The notes under the pieces are model-generated. The model was not told the DNA's origin, searched no databases, and saw only the letters and a list, made by a program, of their open reading frames with translations. Shown here piece by piece: positions 56,724-64,000 of a DNA stretch of 64,000 bases (the first letter of the stretch is position 1; the number at the start of each line of letters is the position of its first letter). The position numbers and the translations under genes were made by a program. This DNA comes from Pseudomonas asgharzadehiana (GTDB lineage: Bacteria; Pseudomonadota; Gammaproteobacteria; Pseudomonadales; Pseudomonadaceae): the NCBI RefSeq assembly GCF_019139815.1, contig NZ_CP077079.1:4464001-4528000 (forward strand), in the 5' to 3' direction.

Positions 56724-57611
56724 TTATTGAGCCGGTGACGGAGAATTGACGGCACTCTGCCGAACCAGCGGTTTTACCGGGGCCGGTGCAGTTTGTGTGC
56801 CAGCGCGCTTCAGGGCCGCGTCCGGTGTTGCATTGGCGGTGCCGGTCCCGGTCAGGCTGCGGCGCACATCCAGGTTTCGCGAGACCACCAACACCACCCG
56901 CCGGTTGCGCGCGCGGCCTTCCAGCGTGGCGTTATTGGCCACCGGCTGAAACTCGCCGTACCCCACCGAGGCCAGGCGCCCGGGGTTTACGCCCTGCATC
57001 GCGAGCATGCGCACGATGCTCGCGGCACGCGCCGATGACAGTTCCCAGTTGGTCGGGTACTGCGCGGTGCTGATCGGCACGTTGTCGGTAAAGCCCTCGA
57101 CGTGCACCGGGTTCTCAAACGGTTTGAGGATCGCCGCCACCTTGTCGATGATGGTGAACGCCTGGTCGCTGGGCATTGCATCGGCGCTGGCGAACAACAG
57201 GCTGGAGTTGAGTTCGATCTCTACCCACAACTCGTTGCCGCGCACGGTCATCTGGTTGGAGCTGATCAAGTCGCCGAACGCGGCACTGATGTCATCGGCG
57301 ATGCTTTTCAGCGGGTCGCTGGTGCCCCCCACGCCGGCGGCTGTTTCGTCACTGTCGTTGACCAGCGGCTTGGCCGGCGTCACGGTCTTGGGTCGCTCTT
57401 CACCGATGGGGATCGGCTTGAGCGCGCGGTCGGCGTCGTTGAACACGCCGATCAGCGCCTGGGAAATGACTTTGTACTTGCCTTCGTTGATCGACGAGAT
57501 GGAATACATCACCACGAAAAACGCAAACAGCAAGGTGATGAAGTCCGCGTAGGACACCAGCCAGCGCTCGTGGTTGACGTGTTCTTCAGGCTCGCGGCGG
57601 CGACGGCTCAC
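56724..57611 (-). CDS. motD: flagellar stator protein MotD
   Basis: 295-residue MotB-type stator subunit. Cytoplasmic basic N-terminus, single membrane helix WLVSYADFITLLFAFFVVMYS with the proton-carrying Asp (YADF), then the periplasmic OmpA-like domain (VEGFTDNVPISTAQYPTNWELSSARAASIVRML, ASVGYGEFQPVANN) that binds peptidoglycan. Start is GTG at 57611 (SRRRREPEEHVNHERW follows). With MotC it forms the second stator used for swarming or high load in pseudomonads. Confidence 0.94.
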   Translation of the reverse strand: MSRRRREPEEHVNHERWLVSYADFITLLFAFFVVMYSISSINEGKYKVISQALIGVFNDADRALKPIPIGEERPKTVTPAKPLVNDSDETAAGVGGTSDPLKSIADDISAAFGDLISSNQMTVRGNELWVEIELNSSLLFASADAMPSDQAFTIIDKVAAILKPFENPVHVEGFTDNVPISTAQYPTNWELSSARAASIVRMLAMQGVNPGRLASVGYGEFQPVANNATLEGRARNRRVVLVVSRNLDVRRSLTGTGTANATPDAALKRAGTQTAPAPVKPLVRQSAVNSPSPAQ

Positions 57612-57662
57612 AGGCAGGCACCTCTCTGTACACCACTTATGTAACCGCCCCGCTCACAGGGG

Positions 57663-57685
57663 TGAGCGAGCAAGCTCGCTGGCCA
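57663..57685. repeat. small REP-like hairpin between motC and motD
   Basis: GCGAG-CAAG-CTCGC within the 94-bp gap; the motif GAGCGAGCAAGCTCGCT is a common short pseudomonad repeat. Its effect on the operon is unknown. Confidence 0.5.
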
Positions 57686-57705
57686 CACGTCATTGTTCAT
57701 ATCCA

Positions 57706-58446
57706 TCAGTCCATGAAGCCCTGGAGCTTCAATTCGATGGAGCGCGGGTTCTCGCCCTCGGCAATCGACAGGATGCCTTCGAGCAGCATTTCGCGGTAAC
57801 GGGATTGGCGCATGGCAATCGACTTGAGCTTGCTCGCTACCGGCAACAACACCAGGTTGGCGCTGGCCACACCGTAGATGGTGGCAACGAACGCCACGGC
57901 AATCCCGCTGCCCAGTTGCGAAGGGTCGGCGAGGTTGCCCATCACATGGATCAAGCCCATCACCGCACCGATGATGCCGATGGTCGGCGCGTAACCGCCC
58001 ATGCTTTCGTAGACTTTGGCCGCGTTGATGTCGCGGCTTTCCTGGGTGTAGAAATCCACCTCAAGGATGCTGCGGATCGCTTCCGGCTCGGCGCCGTCCA
58101 CCAGCAACTGCAAGCCTTTGCGCGCGTAGCTGTCGGGCTCGGCATCGGCCACGCCTTCCAGCCCCAGCAGGCCTTCCTTGCGGGCGGTGAGGCTCCAGTT
58201 GACCACGCGGTCGATGCCACCGGCCAAGTCGACGCGTGGCGGGAAAATGATCCAGATCGCGATCTGCATTGCACGCTTGAACGAACTCATCGGCGACTGC
58301 AGCAACGCGGCGCCCACGGTGCCGCCAATCACGATCAGCGCCGCCGGCCCGTTGGCCAAGGCGCCCAGGTGGCCGCCTTCGAGGTAGTTGCCGCCAATGA
58401 TTGCGACAAACGCCATGGTGATGCCGATCAGGCTCAACACATCCAT
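57706..58446 (-). CDS. motC: flagellar stator protein MotC
   Basis: 246-residue MotA-type stator subunit with four membrane helices: [56 protein letters not shown] and GIAVAFVATIYGVASANLVLLPVASKL. The large cytoplasmic loop carries conserved charged residues for rotor contact. The ATG overlaps the cheB stop by one base. Partner of motD. Confidence 0.95.
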   Translation of the reverse strand: MDVLSLIGITMAFVAIIGGNYLEGGHLGALANGPAALIVIGGTVGAALLQSPMSSFKRAMQIAIWIIFPPRVDLAGGIDRVVNWSLTARKEGLLGLEGVADAEPDSYARKGLQLLVDGAEPEAIRSILEVDFYTQESRDINAAKVYESMGGYAPTIGIIGAVMGLIHVMGNLADPSQLGSGIAVAFVATIYGVASANLVLLPVASKLKSIAMRQSRYREMLLEGILSIAEGENPRSIELKLQGFMD

Positions 58447-59597
58447 TAGAGGCAGGCCTCCACCAAATGCTTGCCGATGTCGTCCAGGCTGTACACGGCG
58501 TCGGCCAGGTCCGCCTTGACGATGGCCATGGGCATGCCATAGATCACACAGCTGGCTTCGTCCTGGGCCCAGATCGCACTGCCGCCCTGCTTGAGCAGGC
58601 GCGCGCCTTCACGGCCGTCGGCGCCCATGCCGGTGAGCACCACCGCCAGAACTTTGTCACCGTAGGACTTGGCCGCCGAACCGAAGGTGATGTCCACGCA
58701 CGGCTTGTAGTTGAGGCGCTCATCGCCCGGCAGGATTTTGATCGCGCCACGGCCGTCGACCATCATCTGCTTGCCGCCGGGGGCCAGCAGCGCCAGGCCA
58801 GGGCGCAGAATGTCGCCATCCTCGGCTTCCTTGACACTGATGCGGCACAGCTTGTCCAGGCGTTCGGCAAAGGCTTTGGTGAACGCGGCGGGCATGTGCT
58901 GGATCAACACGATCGGCGCCGGAAAGTTGGCCGGCAACTGGGTCAACACGCGCTGCAAGGCGACCGGGCCACCCGTGGAGGTGCCGATGGCGACCAGCTT
59001 GTAGGCTTTGCGCTTGGGTGCCGGCGAATGCGCCGTTGCAGTGGCCGGGGCCGACGTGCGTACCGGTGGCGGTGCAGGCCGTGCAAGCGGCGCCGGCGCC
59101 GGGCGACCGAACGAGGCACGGCTGGAGGCAGCCGGCGGAGCCACCGCTGCCGGGGCAGGCGTCGGTGTCGGTGTCGGCGCGCTGAACAGGCTGCGGCGGT
59201 TACTGCGCGAGATGCTGTGGACTTTCTCGCACAGCATCTGCTTGACCTTCTCGGGGTTGCGCGAGATGTCTTCGAAATTCTTCGGCAAAAAGTCCACCGC
59301 ACCGGCATCCAGCGCATCGAGGGTCACTCGGGCGCCTTCATGGGTCAGCGAGGAGAACATCAATACCGGGGTGGGGCAGCGTTGCATGATGTGCCGGACT
59401 GCCGTGATGCCATCCATCATCGGCATCTCGTAGTCCATGGTGATCACGTCCGGCTTCAGCGCAATGGCTTGATCAATCGCCTCTTTGCCGTTGGTGGCCG
59501 TGCCGACCACCTGGATGCTTGGATCGGCGGAAAGAATTTCCGAGACGCGGCGGCGGAAGAAACCCGAATCGTCCACCACCAGGACCTTGACTGCCAT
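58446..59597 (-). CDS. cheB: chemotaxis protein-glutamate methylesterase CheB
   Basis: 383-residue adaptation enzyme removing methyl groups from receptors when phosphorylated. Receiver domain with [14 protein letters not shown], phospho-acceptor Asp in [13 protein letters not shown]; a long Pro/Ala linker (about 145-200); catalytic domain with [15 protein letters not shown] (Ser nucleophile), [18 protein letters not shown] (His) and [16 protein letters not shown] (Asp). The linker is longer than in E. coli CheB. ATG at 59597. Confidence 0.95.
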   Translation of the reverse strand: MAVKVLVVDDSGFFRRRVSEILSADPSIQVVGTATNGKEAIDQAIALKPDVITMDYEMPMMDGITAVRHIMQRCPTPVLMFSSLTHEGARVTLDALDAGAVDFLPKNFEDISRNPEKVKQMLCEKVHSISRSNRRSLFSAPTPTPTPAPAAVAPPAASSRASFGRPAPAPLARPAPPPVRTSAPATATAHSPAPKRKAYKLVAIGTSTGGPVALQRVLTQLPANFPAPIVLIQHMPAAFTKAFAERLDKLCRISVKEAEDGDILRPGLALLAPGGKQMMVDGRGAIKILPGDERLNYKPCVDITFGSAAKSYGDKVLAVVLTGMGADGREGARLLKQGGSAIWAQDEASCVIYGMPMAIVKADLADAVYSLDDIGKHLVEACL

Positions 59598-59645
59598 AAA
59601 CACTCCGTTAGGTGGGGCGGGCGAGACCGCCCTGCCCCACCAGAA

Positions 59646-61877
59646 TCAAATACGCCGAGCGGCGTAACGCTTGAGCATGCTCGGAACATCGAGAATCAGC
59701 GCGATCCGACCGTCACCGGTGATGGTCGCACCCGACATGCCCGGGGTTCCCTGCAGCATTTTGCCCAAAGGCTTGATGACCACTTCTTCCTGGCCCACCA
59801 GTTGATCGACGACAAAGCCGATACGCTGGGTACCCACGGAGAGAATCACCACATGACCTTCGTGCTGCTCTTCATGGGCGGCCGATGCAACCAGCCAGCG
59901 CTTGAGGTAGAACAGGGGCAGCGCCTTGTCGCGCACGATCACCACTTCCTGGCCGTCCACCACGTTGGTGCGCGACAGGTCGAGGTGGAAGATCTCGTTG
60001 ACGTTGACCAGCGGGAAGGCGAACGCCTGGTTGCCCAGCATCACCATCAGGGTCGGCATGATCGCCAGGGTCAACGGCACCTTGATCACGATCTTCGAGC
60101 CCTGGCCCTTGGTCGAGTAGATATTGATCGAGCCATTGAGCTGGCTGATCTTGGTCTTCACCACGTCCATGCCGACGCCACGGCCCGACACATCGGAAAT
60201 CTCGGTCTTGGTCGAGAAGCCAGGGGCGAAGATAAGGTTGTAGCACTCGGTGTCGGTCAGGCGGTCGGCGGCGTCCTTGTCCATCACGCCACGCTTGACC
60301 GCGATATTGCGCAGGATGGTCGGGTCCATGCCCTTGCCGTCATCGGTGATCGACAGCAGGATGTGGTCGCCTTCCTGCTCCGCCGCCAGGATGACTTTGC
60401 CGCCACGAGACTTGCCCGAGGCTTCGCGTTCTTCCGGGGTTTCGACGCCGTGGTCGACCGCGTTGCGCACCAAGTGAACCAGCGGGTCGGCCAGGGCCTC
60501 GACAAGGTTTTTGTCGAGGTCGGTTTCTTCACCCACCAGTTCCAGGTTGATCTCTTTCTTCAGTTGGCGCGCCAAGTCACGCACCAGGCGCGGGAAGCGG
60601 CCGAAGACTTTCTTGATCGGCTGCATCCGCGTTTTCATCACGGCGGTTTGCAGGTCGGCGGTCACCACGTCGAGGTTCGACACGGCCTTTTGCATGGCTT
60701 CATCGCCACTGCTCAGGCCCAGGCGCACCAGGCGGTTACGTACCAGCACCAGCTCGCCGACCATGTTCATGATGTCGTCCAGCCGCGCGGTGTCCACGCG
60801 CACGGTGGTTTCGGCTTCACTGGCGGGTTTGTCCGCAGGCGGCGCCGCGGCGGCGGCACGCGCTGGGGCCGCAGCCGGCGCCGCCGCTGGGGCAGGTGCC
60901 GGTTTGGCGGCTGGAGCGGCTGGAGCGGCAGCTTTGGCGGGTGCAGCCGCTTTGGCGGCAACCGGTGCTGCCGTAGCGGCGGCAGGTGCAACCTCGCTGA
61001 ACTTGCCCTTGCCGTGCAAATCGTCAAGCAGGGCTTCGAATTCGTTATCCGTGATCAGGCCATCAGCGGCAGGCTGCGCAGGGGCGGCAGGCGCAGCGGC
61101 GGTGGCGGCGACTGCCGGCAAGGCGTCGGCCGCAAAGGTGCCTTTGCCGTGCAGTTGGTCGAGCAACGCTTCGAATTCGTCGTCGGTGATGTCGGTGCTG
61201 ACCGGCCCGCCCGCTGCGGCAGGTGCAGGAGCGGCAGCGGCAGGCGCCACCGCATCAGCGGCGAACTGGCCTTTGCCATGCAACTGGTCGAGCAGCGATT
61301 CGAATTCTGCGTCGGTAATGTCTTCGCTGGTCGGCGCCGCTGCCGGTGCTTCGGCGGCCGGGGCTTCGGCTTCGGCCTTGACGGCACTGAGGGAGTTGAG
61401 CAGTTGTTCGAACTCAGTGTCCGTGACATCCGCTTCAGGCTCCGCCACAGGCTCCGGCGCCGCTTCAACCACCGGCGCGCAAGTGTCCGCAGGCTCTGCA
61501 TAGCGCGCCAGGGCCGCCAACAGTTCCGGCGTGGCCGCCGTGATCGGGGCACGTTCACGCACTTGGCTGAACATGCCGTTGACCGCATCCAGTGCTTCGA
61601 GAATCACGTCCATCAACTCCGAATCAACGTGACGCTCACCCTTGCGCAGGATGTCGAACACGTTCTCGGCGATGTGGCAGCACTCCACCAGCTCATGGAG
61701 CTGGAGGAAGCCGGCGCCCCCTTTTACAGTGTGAAAACCGCGAAAAATTGCATTGAGCAGGTTCGCATCATCCGGGCGGCTTTCCAGCTCGACCAGTTGC
61801 TCGGACAGTTGCTCTAAAATTTCGCCGGCCTCTACAAGGAAATCCTGAAGGATCTCTTCATCGGCGCCGAAGCTCAT
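59646..61877 (-). CDS. cheA: chemotaxis histidine kinase CheA with four EFExLL repeats in the linker
   Basis: 743-residue kinase of the flagellar array. P1 Hpt domain with FHTVKGGAGF (phospho-His 49). Residues 130-370 are an Ala/Pro-rich linker with four copies of a short motif: TDTEFEQLLNSL (about 152), TDAEFESLLDQLHGKG (about 188), TDDEFEALLDQLHGKG (about 231), TDNEFEALLDDLHGKG (about 276). No folded P2 domain is seen. Then P3 (RLDDIMNMVGELVLVRNRL), P4 kinase (HLVRNAVDHGVETPEERE, then DDGKGMD and GRGVGMDVVK) and P5 CheW-like (VMLGNQAFAFPLVNVNEIFH). It phosphorylates CheY and CheB. Confidence 0.96.
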   Translation of the reverse strand: MSFGADEEILQDFLVEAGEILEQLSEQLVELESRPDDANLLNAIFRGFHTVKGGAGFLQLHELVECCHIAENVFDILRKGERHVDSELMDVILEALDAVNGMFSQVRERAPITAATPELLAALARYAEPADTCAPVVEAAPEPVAEPEADVTDTEFEQLLNSLSAVKAEAEAPAAEAPAAAPTSEDITDAEFESLLDQLHGKGQFAADAVAPAAAAPAPAAAGGPVSTDITDDEFEALLDQLHGKGTFAADALPAVAATAAAPAAPAQPAADGLITDNEFEALLDDLHGKGKFSEVAPAAATAAPVAAKAAAPAKAAAPAAPAAKPAPAPAAAPAAAPARAAAAAPPADKPASEAETTVRVDTARLDDIMNMVGELVLVRNRLVRLGLSSGDEAMQKAVSNLDVVTADLQTAVMKTRMQPIKKVFGRFPRLVRDLARQLKKEINLELVGEETDLDKNLVEALADPLVHLVRNAVDHGVETPEEREASGKSRGGKVILAAEQEGDHILLSITDDGKGMDPTILRNIAVKRGVMDKDAADRLTDTECYNLIFAPGFSTKTEISDVSGRGVGMDVVKTKISQLNGSINIYSTKGQGSKIVIKVPLTLAIMPTLMVMLGNQAFAFPLVNVNEIFHLDLSRTNVVDGQEVVIVRDKALPLFYLKRWLVASAAHEEQHEGHVVILSVGTQRIGFVVDQLVGQEEVVIKPLGKMLQGTPGMSGATITGDGRIALILDVPSMLKRYAARRI

Positions 61878-61888
61878 GTGGGTGCTCC

Positions 61889-62677
61889 TTAGAAGCCTAA
61901 ACTGGATAACAGGTCATCTACGTCATCCTGACCTGACACAACGTCTTCACGTTTATCGGCATGAATCTGCGGACCTTCACCCTTGGCGAGATGTTTTTGT
62001 GGATCTTTTTCCGAGAGGATCGCTTCGCGGTCATGTTCAATGCCGGCAAAACGGTCAACCTGGCCTGCCATAAGCACCAATTTGAGCAAGTTGCTTTCCA
62101 CTTCGGTGACCAACTGGGTCACACGCTTGATCACCTGACCGGTGAGGTCCTGGTAATCCTGGGCCAGCAAAATATCGTTGAGGTTGCTGGAAACCGTGCG
62201 GTTTTCCTGCTCGCTGCGCGACAAGAAGCCTTCAACCCGACGTGCCAGCTCACGAAACTCCTCAGCCCCGACTTCCCGGCGCATGAAGCGGCCCCAATCG
62301 GCGCTCAGGGCCTGGGCTTCAGTGGCCATGCCGTTGACCAGGGGCGTGGCGTTCTCCACCAGGTCCATGGTGCGGTTGGCCGCCGCCTCAGTCAGCCTGA
62401 CCACATAGGACAGGCGTTCGGTGGCATCGGTGATCTGTGAGATTTCTTCGGCCTGGGGCATGTGCGGGTCAATCTGGAAATTGACAATCGCACTGTGCAG
62501 CTCGCGTGTGAGCTTGCCCACTTCCTGATACAGGCCGCGGTCACGGGTCTGGTTGAGCTCATGGATCAACTGCACCGCGTCGCCGAACTGGCCTTTTTCA
62601 AGGCTGTCGACCAACTGGTGAGCATGTTTTTTCAGGGTCGACTCAAAGTCTCCCTGTGACGTTTCGTTATGCTCCAT
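61889..62677 (-). CDS. cheZ: CheY-P phosphatase CheZ
   Basis: 262-residue helical phosphatase. The catalytic stretch LAQDYQDLTGQVIKRV has the Asp/Gln pair expected to act on CheY-P, and the C-terminal tail DDVDDLLSSLGF is the CheY-binding peptide. It is longer than E. coli CheZ (about 214). It lies directly between cheY and cheA. Confidence 0.95.
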   Translation of the reverse strand: MEHNETSQGDFESTLKKHAHQLVDSLEKGQFGDAVQLIHELNQTRDRGLYQEVGKLTRELHSAIVNFQIDPHMPQAEEISQITDATERLSYVVRLTEAAANRTMDLVENATPLVNGMATEAQALSADWGRFMRREVGAEEFRELARRVEGFLSRSEQENRTVSSNLNDILLAQDYQDLTGQVIKRVTQLVTEVESNLLKLVLMAGQVDRFAGIEHDREAILSEKDPQKHLAKGEGPQIHADKREDVVSGQDDVDDLLSSLGF

Positions 62678-62695
62678 AGCTCCCCCGCGATGGCA

Positions 62696-63070
62696 TCAGC
62701 CGTGGATGCGTTCGAAGATTTTTTCGATCTTCTCTTTCAAGGCCAGTGCAGTGAATGGCTTGACCACGTAACCGTTAACACCCGCCTGGGCAGCTTCGAT
62801 GATCTGCTCACGCTTGGCTTCGGCGGTGACCATCAGCACGGGAAGGCTGCGCAGCTTTTCGTCGGCCCGCACATGACGCAGCAAGTCGATACCGGTCATG
62901 CCCGGCATGTTCCAGTCGGTTACCAGAAAGTCGATGCTCCCGCTGTTGAGGATCGGAATCGCCGTAAGGCCATCATCCGCCTCGACCGTGTTTGTGAACC
63001 CAAGGTCACGCAACAGGTTTTTTATGATCCGCCGCATCGTTGAGAAGTCATCAACGATGAGGATTTTCAT
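62696..63070 (-). CDS. cheY: chemotaxis response regulator CheY
   Basis: 124-residue single receiver domain that binds FliM when phosphorylated. Acidic pair in [13 protein letters not shown], phospho-acceptor Asp in [13 protein letters not shown], Thr in [11 protein letters not shown], Lys in [12 protein letters not shown] at 63070 ([12 protein letters not shown]) gives the standard start; the frame is open eight codons upstream. Confidence 0.96.
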   Translation of the reverse strand: MKILIVDDFSTMRRIIKNLLRDLGFTNTVEADDGLTAIPILNSGSIDFLVTDWNMPGMTGIDLLRHVRADEKLRSLPVLMVTAEAKREQIIEAAQAGVNGYVVKPFTALALKEKIEKIFERIHG

Positions 63071-63239
63071 GTTCTTGTCCAATTCGACCTCCAAGCAGTC
63101 TTAAACGCGCCCAGCACCTGGACGCGTCATTTCAATCAACAGGCATTACACAAAAAGGACTGCCGGGGGCACCACGGGCCGAACCCGCGAAGATCCATCA
63201 CCTTCGCGGTATCGCTTTGCAGTGTCCCCACACTGCCTG
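63071..63239. other. fliA-cheY intergenic region with hairpin
   Basis: 169 bp. CCGCGAAG (63185-63192) pairs with CTTCGCGG (63202-63209), a 9-nt loop, no T-tract. A promoter for cheYZA is expected, but no GCCGATAA-like -10 is found here. Confidence 0.45.
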
Positions 63240-63980
63240 TCAGCGCGCTCGCCACTCTCCCAAACGCCCCCGCAAGCGAGCGGCGCACTGGCTGTGTAAC
63301 TGGCTGACTCGCGATTCGCTGACCCCCAGGACCTCACCGATTTCCTTGAGGTTCAGCTCTTCGTCGTAGTACAGCGCCAATACCAGTCGCTCACGCTCAG
63401 GCAAATTGGCAATCGCGTCCGCCAACGCACCCTGAAAGCGTTCATCTTCCAGGTCTCGCGCCGGCTCCATATGAGTACTCGCGCCGTCCTCGTGCAGCCC
63501 TTCGTGTTCACCGTCCTGCAACAGGTCGTCGAAACTGAACAGGCGGCTGCCCAAGGTGTCGTTCAAAATCCCGTAATAATCGTCGAGACTCAATTGGAGT
63601 TCGGCCGCAACTTCGTGATCTTTAGCGTCGCGACCGGTTTTTGCTTCAATTGCGCGAATTGCGTCACTGACCATGCGCGTATTGCGGTGTACCGAACGAG
63701 GCGCCCAATCACCCTTGCGCACTTCATCGAGCATGGCGCCCCGGATACGGATACCCGCATACGTCTCGAAACTCGCGCCTTTGGTGGCATCGTATTTGGT
63801 TGACACTTCGAGCAGGCCAATCATGCCGGCCTGGATCAGGTCTTCTACCTGGACGCTGGCGGGCAGGCGTGCCAGCAGGTGATAGGCGATGCGCTTGACC
63901 AGCGGCGCATAACGCTCGATCAACTCGCCCTGACTGTCACGGGCGGACTTCTTGTAGGCGTTATAGCCGTTCGCTGTCAT
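63240..63980 (-). CDS. fliA: flagellar sigma factor FliA (sigma-28)
   Basis: 246-residue sigma factor for late flagellar and chemotaxis genes. Region 2 (YAPLVKRIAYHLLARLP, VEDLIQAGMIGLLEVSTKY, FETYAGIRIRGAMLDEVRKGDW), region 3, and region 4 (LPERERLVLALYYDEELNLKEIGEVLGVSESRVSQLHSQ). The ATG overlaps the upstream stop codon by 4 bp (ATGA). It probably drives cheV in this window through the promoter at 50294-50320. Confidence 0.96.
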   Translation of the reverse strand: MTANGYNAYKKSARDSQGELIERYAPLVKRIAYHLLARLPASVQVEDLIQAGMIGLLEVSTKYDATKGASFETYAGIRIRGAMLDEVRKGDWAPRSVHRNTRMVSDAIRAIEAKTGRDAKDHEVAAELQLSLDDYYGILNDTLGSRLFSFDDLLQDGEHEGLHEDGASTHMEPARDLEDERFQGALADAIANLPERERLVLALYYDEELNLKEIGEVLGVSESRVSQLHSQCAARLRGRLGEWRAR

Positions 63981-64000
63981 AGCACGGGTCCTGCGCTCGT
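63977..64000 (-). CDS. 3' tip of an upstream gene, probably fleN
   Basis: Only seven codons and a TGA that overlaps the fliA ATG are inside the window (tail reads TSAGPVL). In pseudomonads fleN, the flagellar number regulator, precedes fliA. The assignment rests on gene order alone. Confidence 0.4.
   Translation of the reverse strand, partial: TSAGPVL

Noticed and set aside
58467..61817. 1116-codon open frame on the + strand
   Set aside because: Antisense of cheB and cheA, with low-complexity Gly/Arg stretches that mirror the Ala/Pro linker codons of cheA.
63071..63239. Sigma-28 promoter before cheY
   Set aside because: No GCCGATAA-like -10 with proper spacing was found, in contrast to cheV.

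Overview
The window looks like a chromosomal segment of a Pseudomonas of the P. fluorescens group. It has high GC, pyoverdine genes (pvdH, mbtH, pvdL, pvdG, pvdS), the pseudomonad gene order fliA-cheY-cheZ-cheA-cheB-motC-motD-parC-parP-cheW, a minCDE locus next to an lpxL-type acyltransferase, and P. fluorescens-type REP/REPIN repeats between genes. I saw no rRNA, tRNA, CRISPR array, prophage or insertion sequence. Species assignment is inference from gene content.

Layout. (1) 1-4287, + strand: purine/urate catabolism, with the 3' end of allA, the cytochrome c-fused urate hydroxylase puuD, an NCS2 permease and a Tsx-like outer-membrane channel. (2) 4334-13423: patatin-like lipase and lipid A acyltransferase (-), minCDE with an RluA-type pseudouridine synthase, M18 aminopeptidase, a 58-residue membrane protein and a large MscS-type channel. 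(3) 13483-15181 and 21843-37467: two blocks of pyoverdine genes. Four promoters carry TAAAT/TAATT-N16-CGT boxes of the PvdS type, and pvdS has a sigma-70 promoter with a Fur box in its spacer. (4) Between those blocks, 15353-21727: an amidase and a complete disulfide/copper-stress module (dsbRS two-component system, dsbD, a TlpA-like protein, dsbG). (5) 37536-47418: a solute-binding protein, then the acyclic terpene (citronellol/geraniol) cluster atuR|atuABCDEF with two atuR-type operators; atuG and atuH are not present. (6) 47492-53141: exonuclease, ppnP, MOSC protein, cheV (with a clear FliA/sigma-28 promoter), a degenerate Hpt-like protein and a NarL-type two-component pair. (7) 53100-64000, - strand: lipid kinase yegS and the flagellar/chemotaxis operon running from the 3' tip of a gene probably fleN through fliA to a DUF2802 protein.

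How it works together. PvdS, itself repressed by Fur-iron, would turn on pvdH (makes diaminobutyrate), mbtH (NRPS helper), pvdG-pvdL (editing thioesterase and the chromophore-building synthetase acyl-Glu-D-Tyr-Dab) and a hydroxyornithine-type acetyltransferase. The dsb module handles periplasmic disulfides. The atu genes convert citronellyl/geranyl-CoA through a biotin carboxylase, dehydrogenase and hydratase. The chemotaxis block supplies the complete polar array (CheA, CheW, ParC/ParP) plus the second stator pair MotCD.

Most notable for follow-up: four EFExLL motifs strung along Ala/Pro linkers in CheA in place of a folded P2 domain, an Hpt-like protein without the phosphorylatable histidine, the exact N16 PvdS box set (including one in front of an IucB-type acetyltransferase), an extended REP variant seen three times, and direct repeats in the dsbR-dsbD gap that fit an OmpR-type operator.
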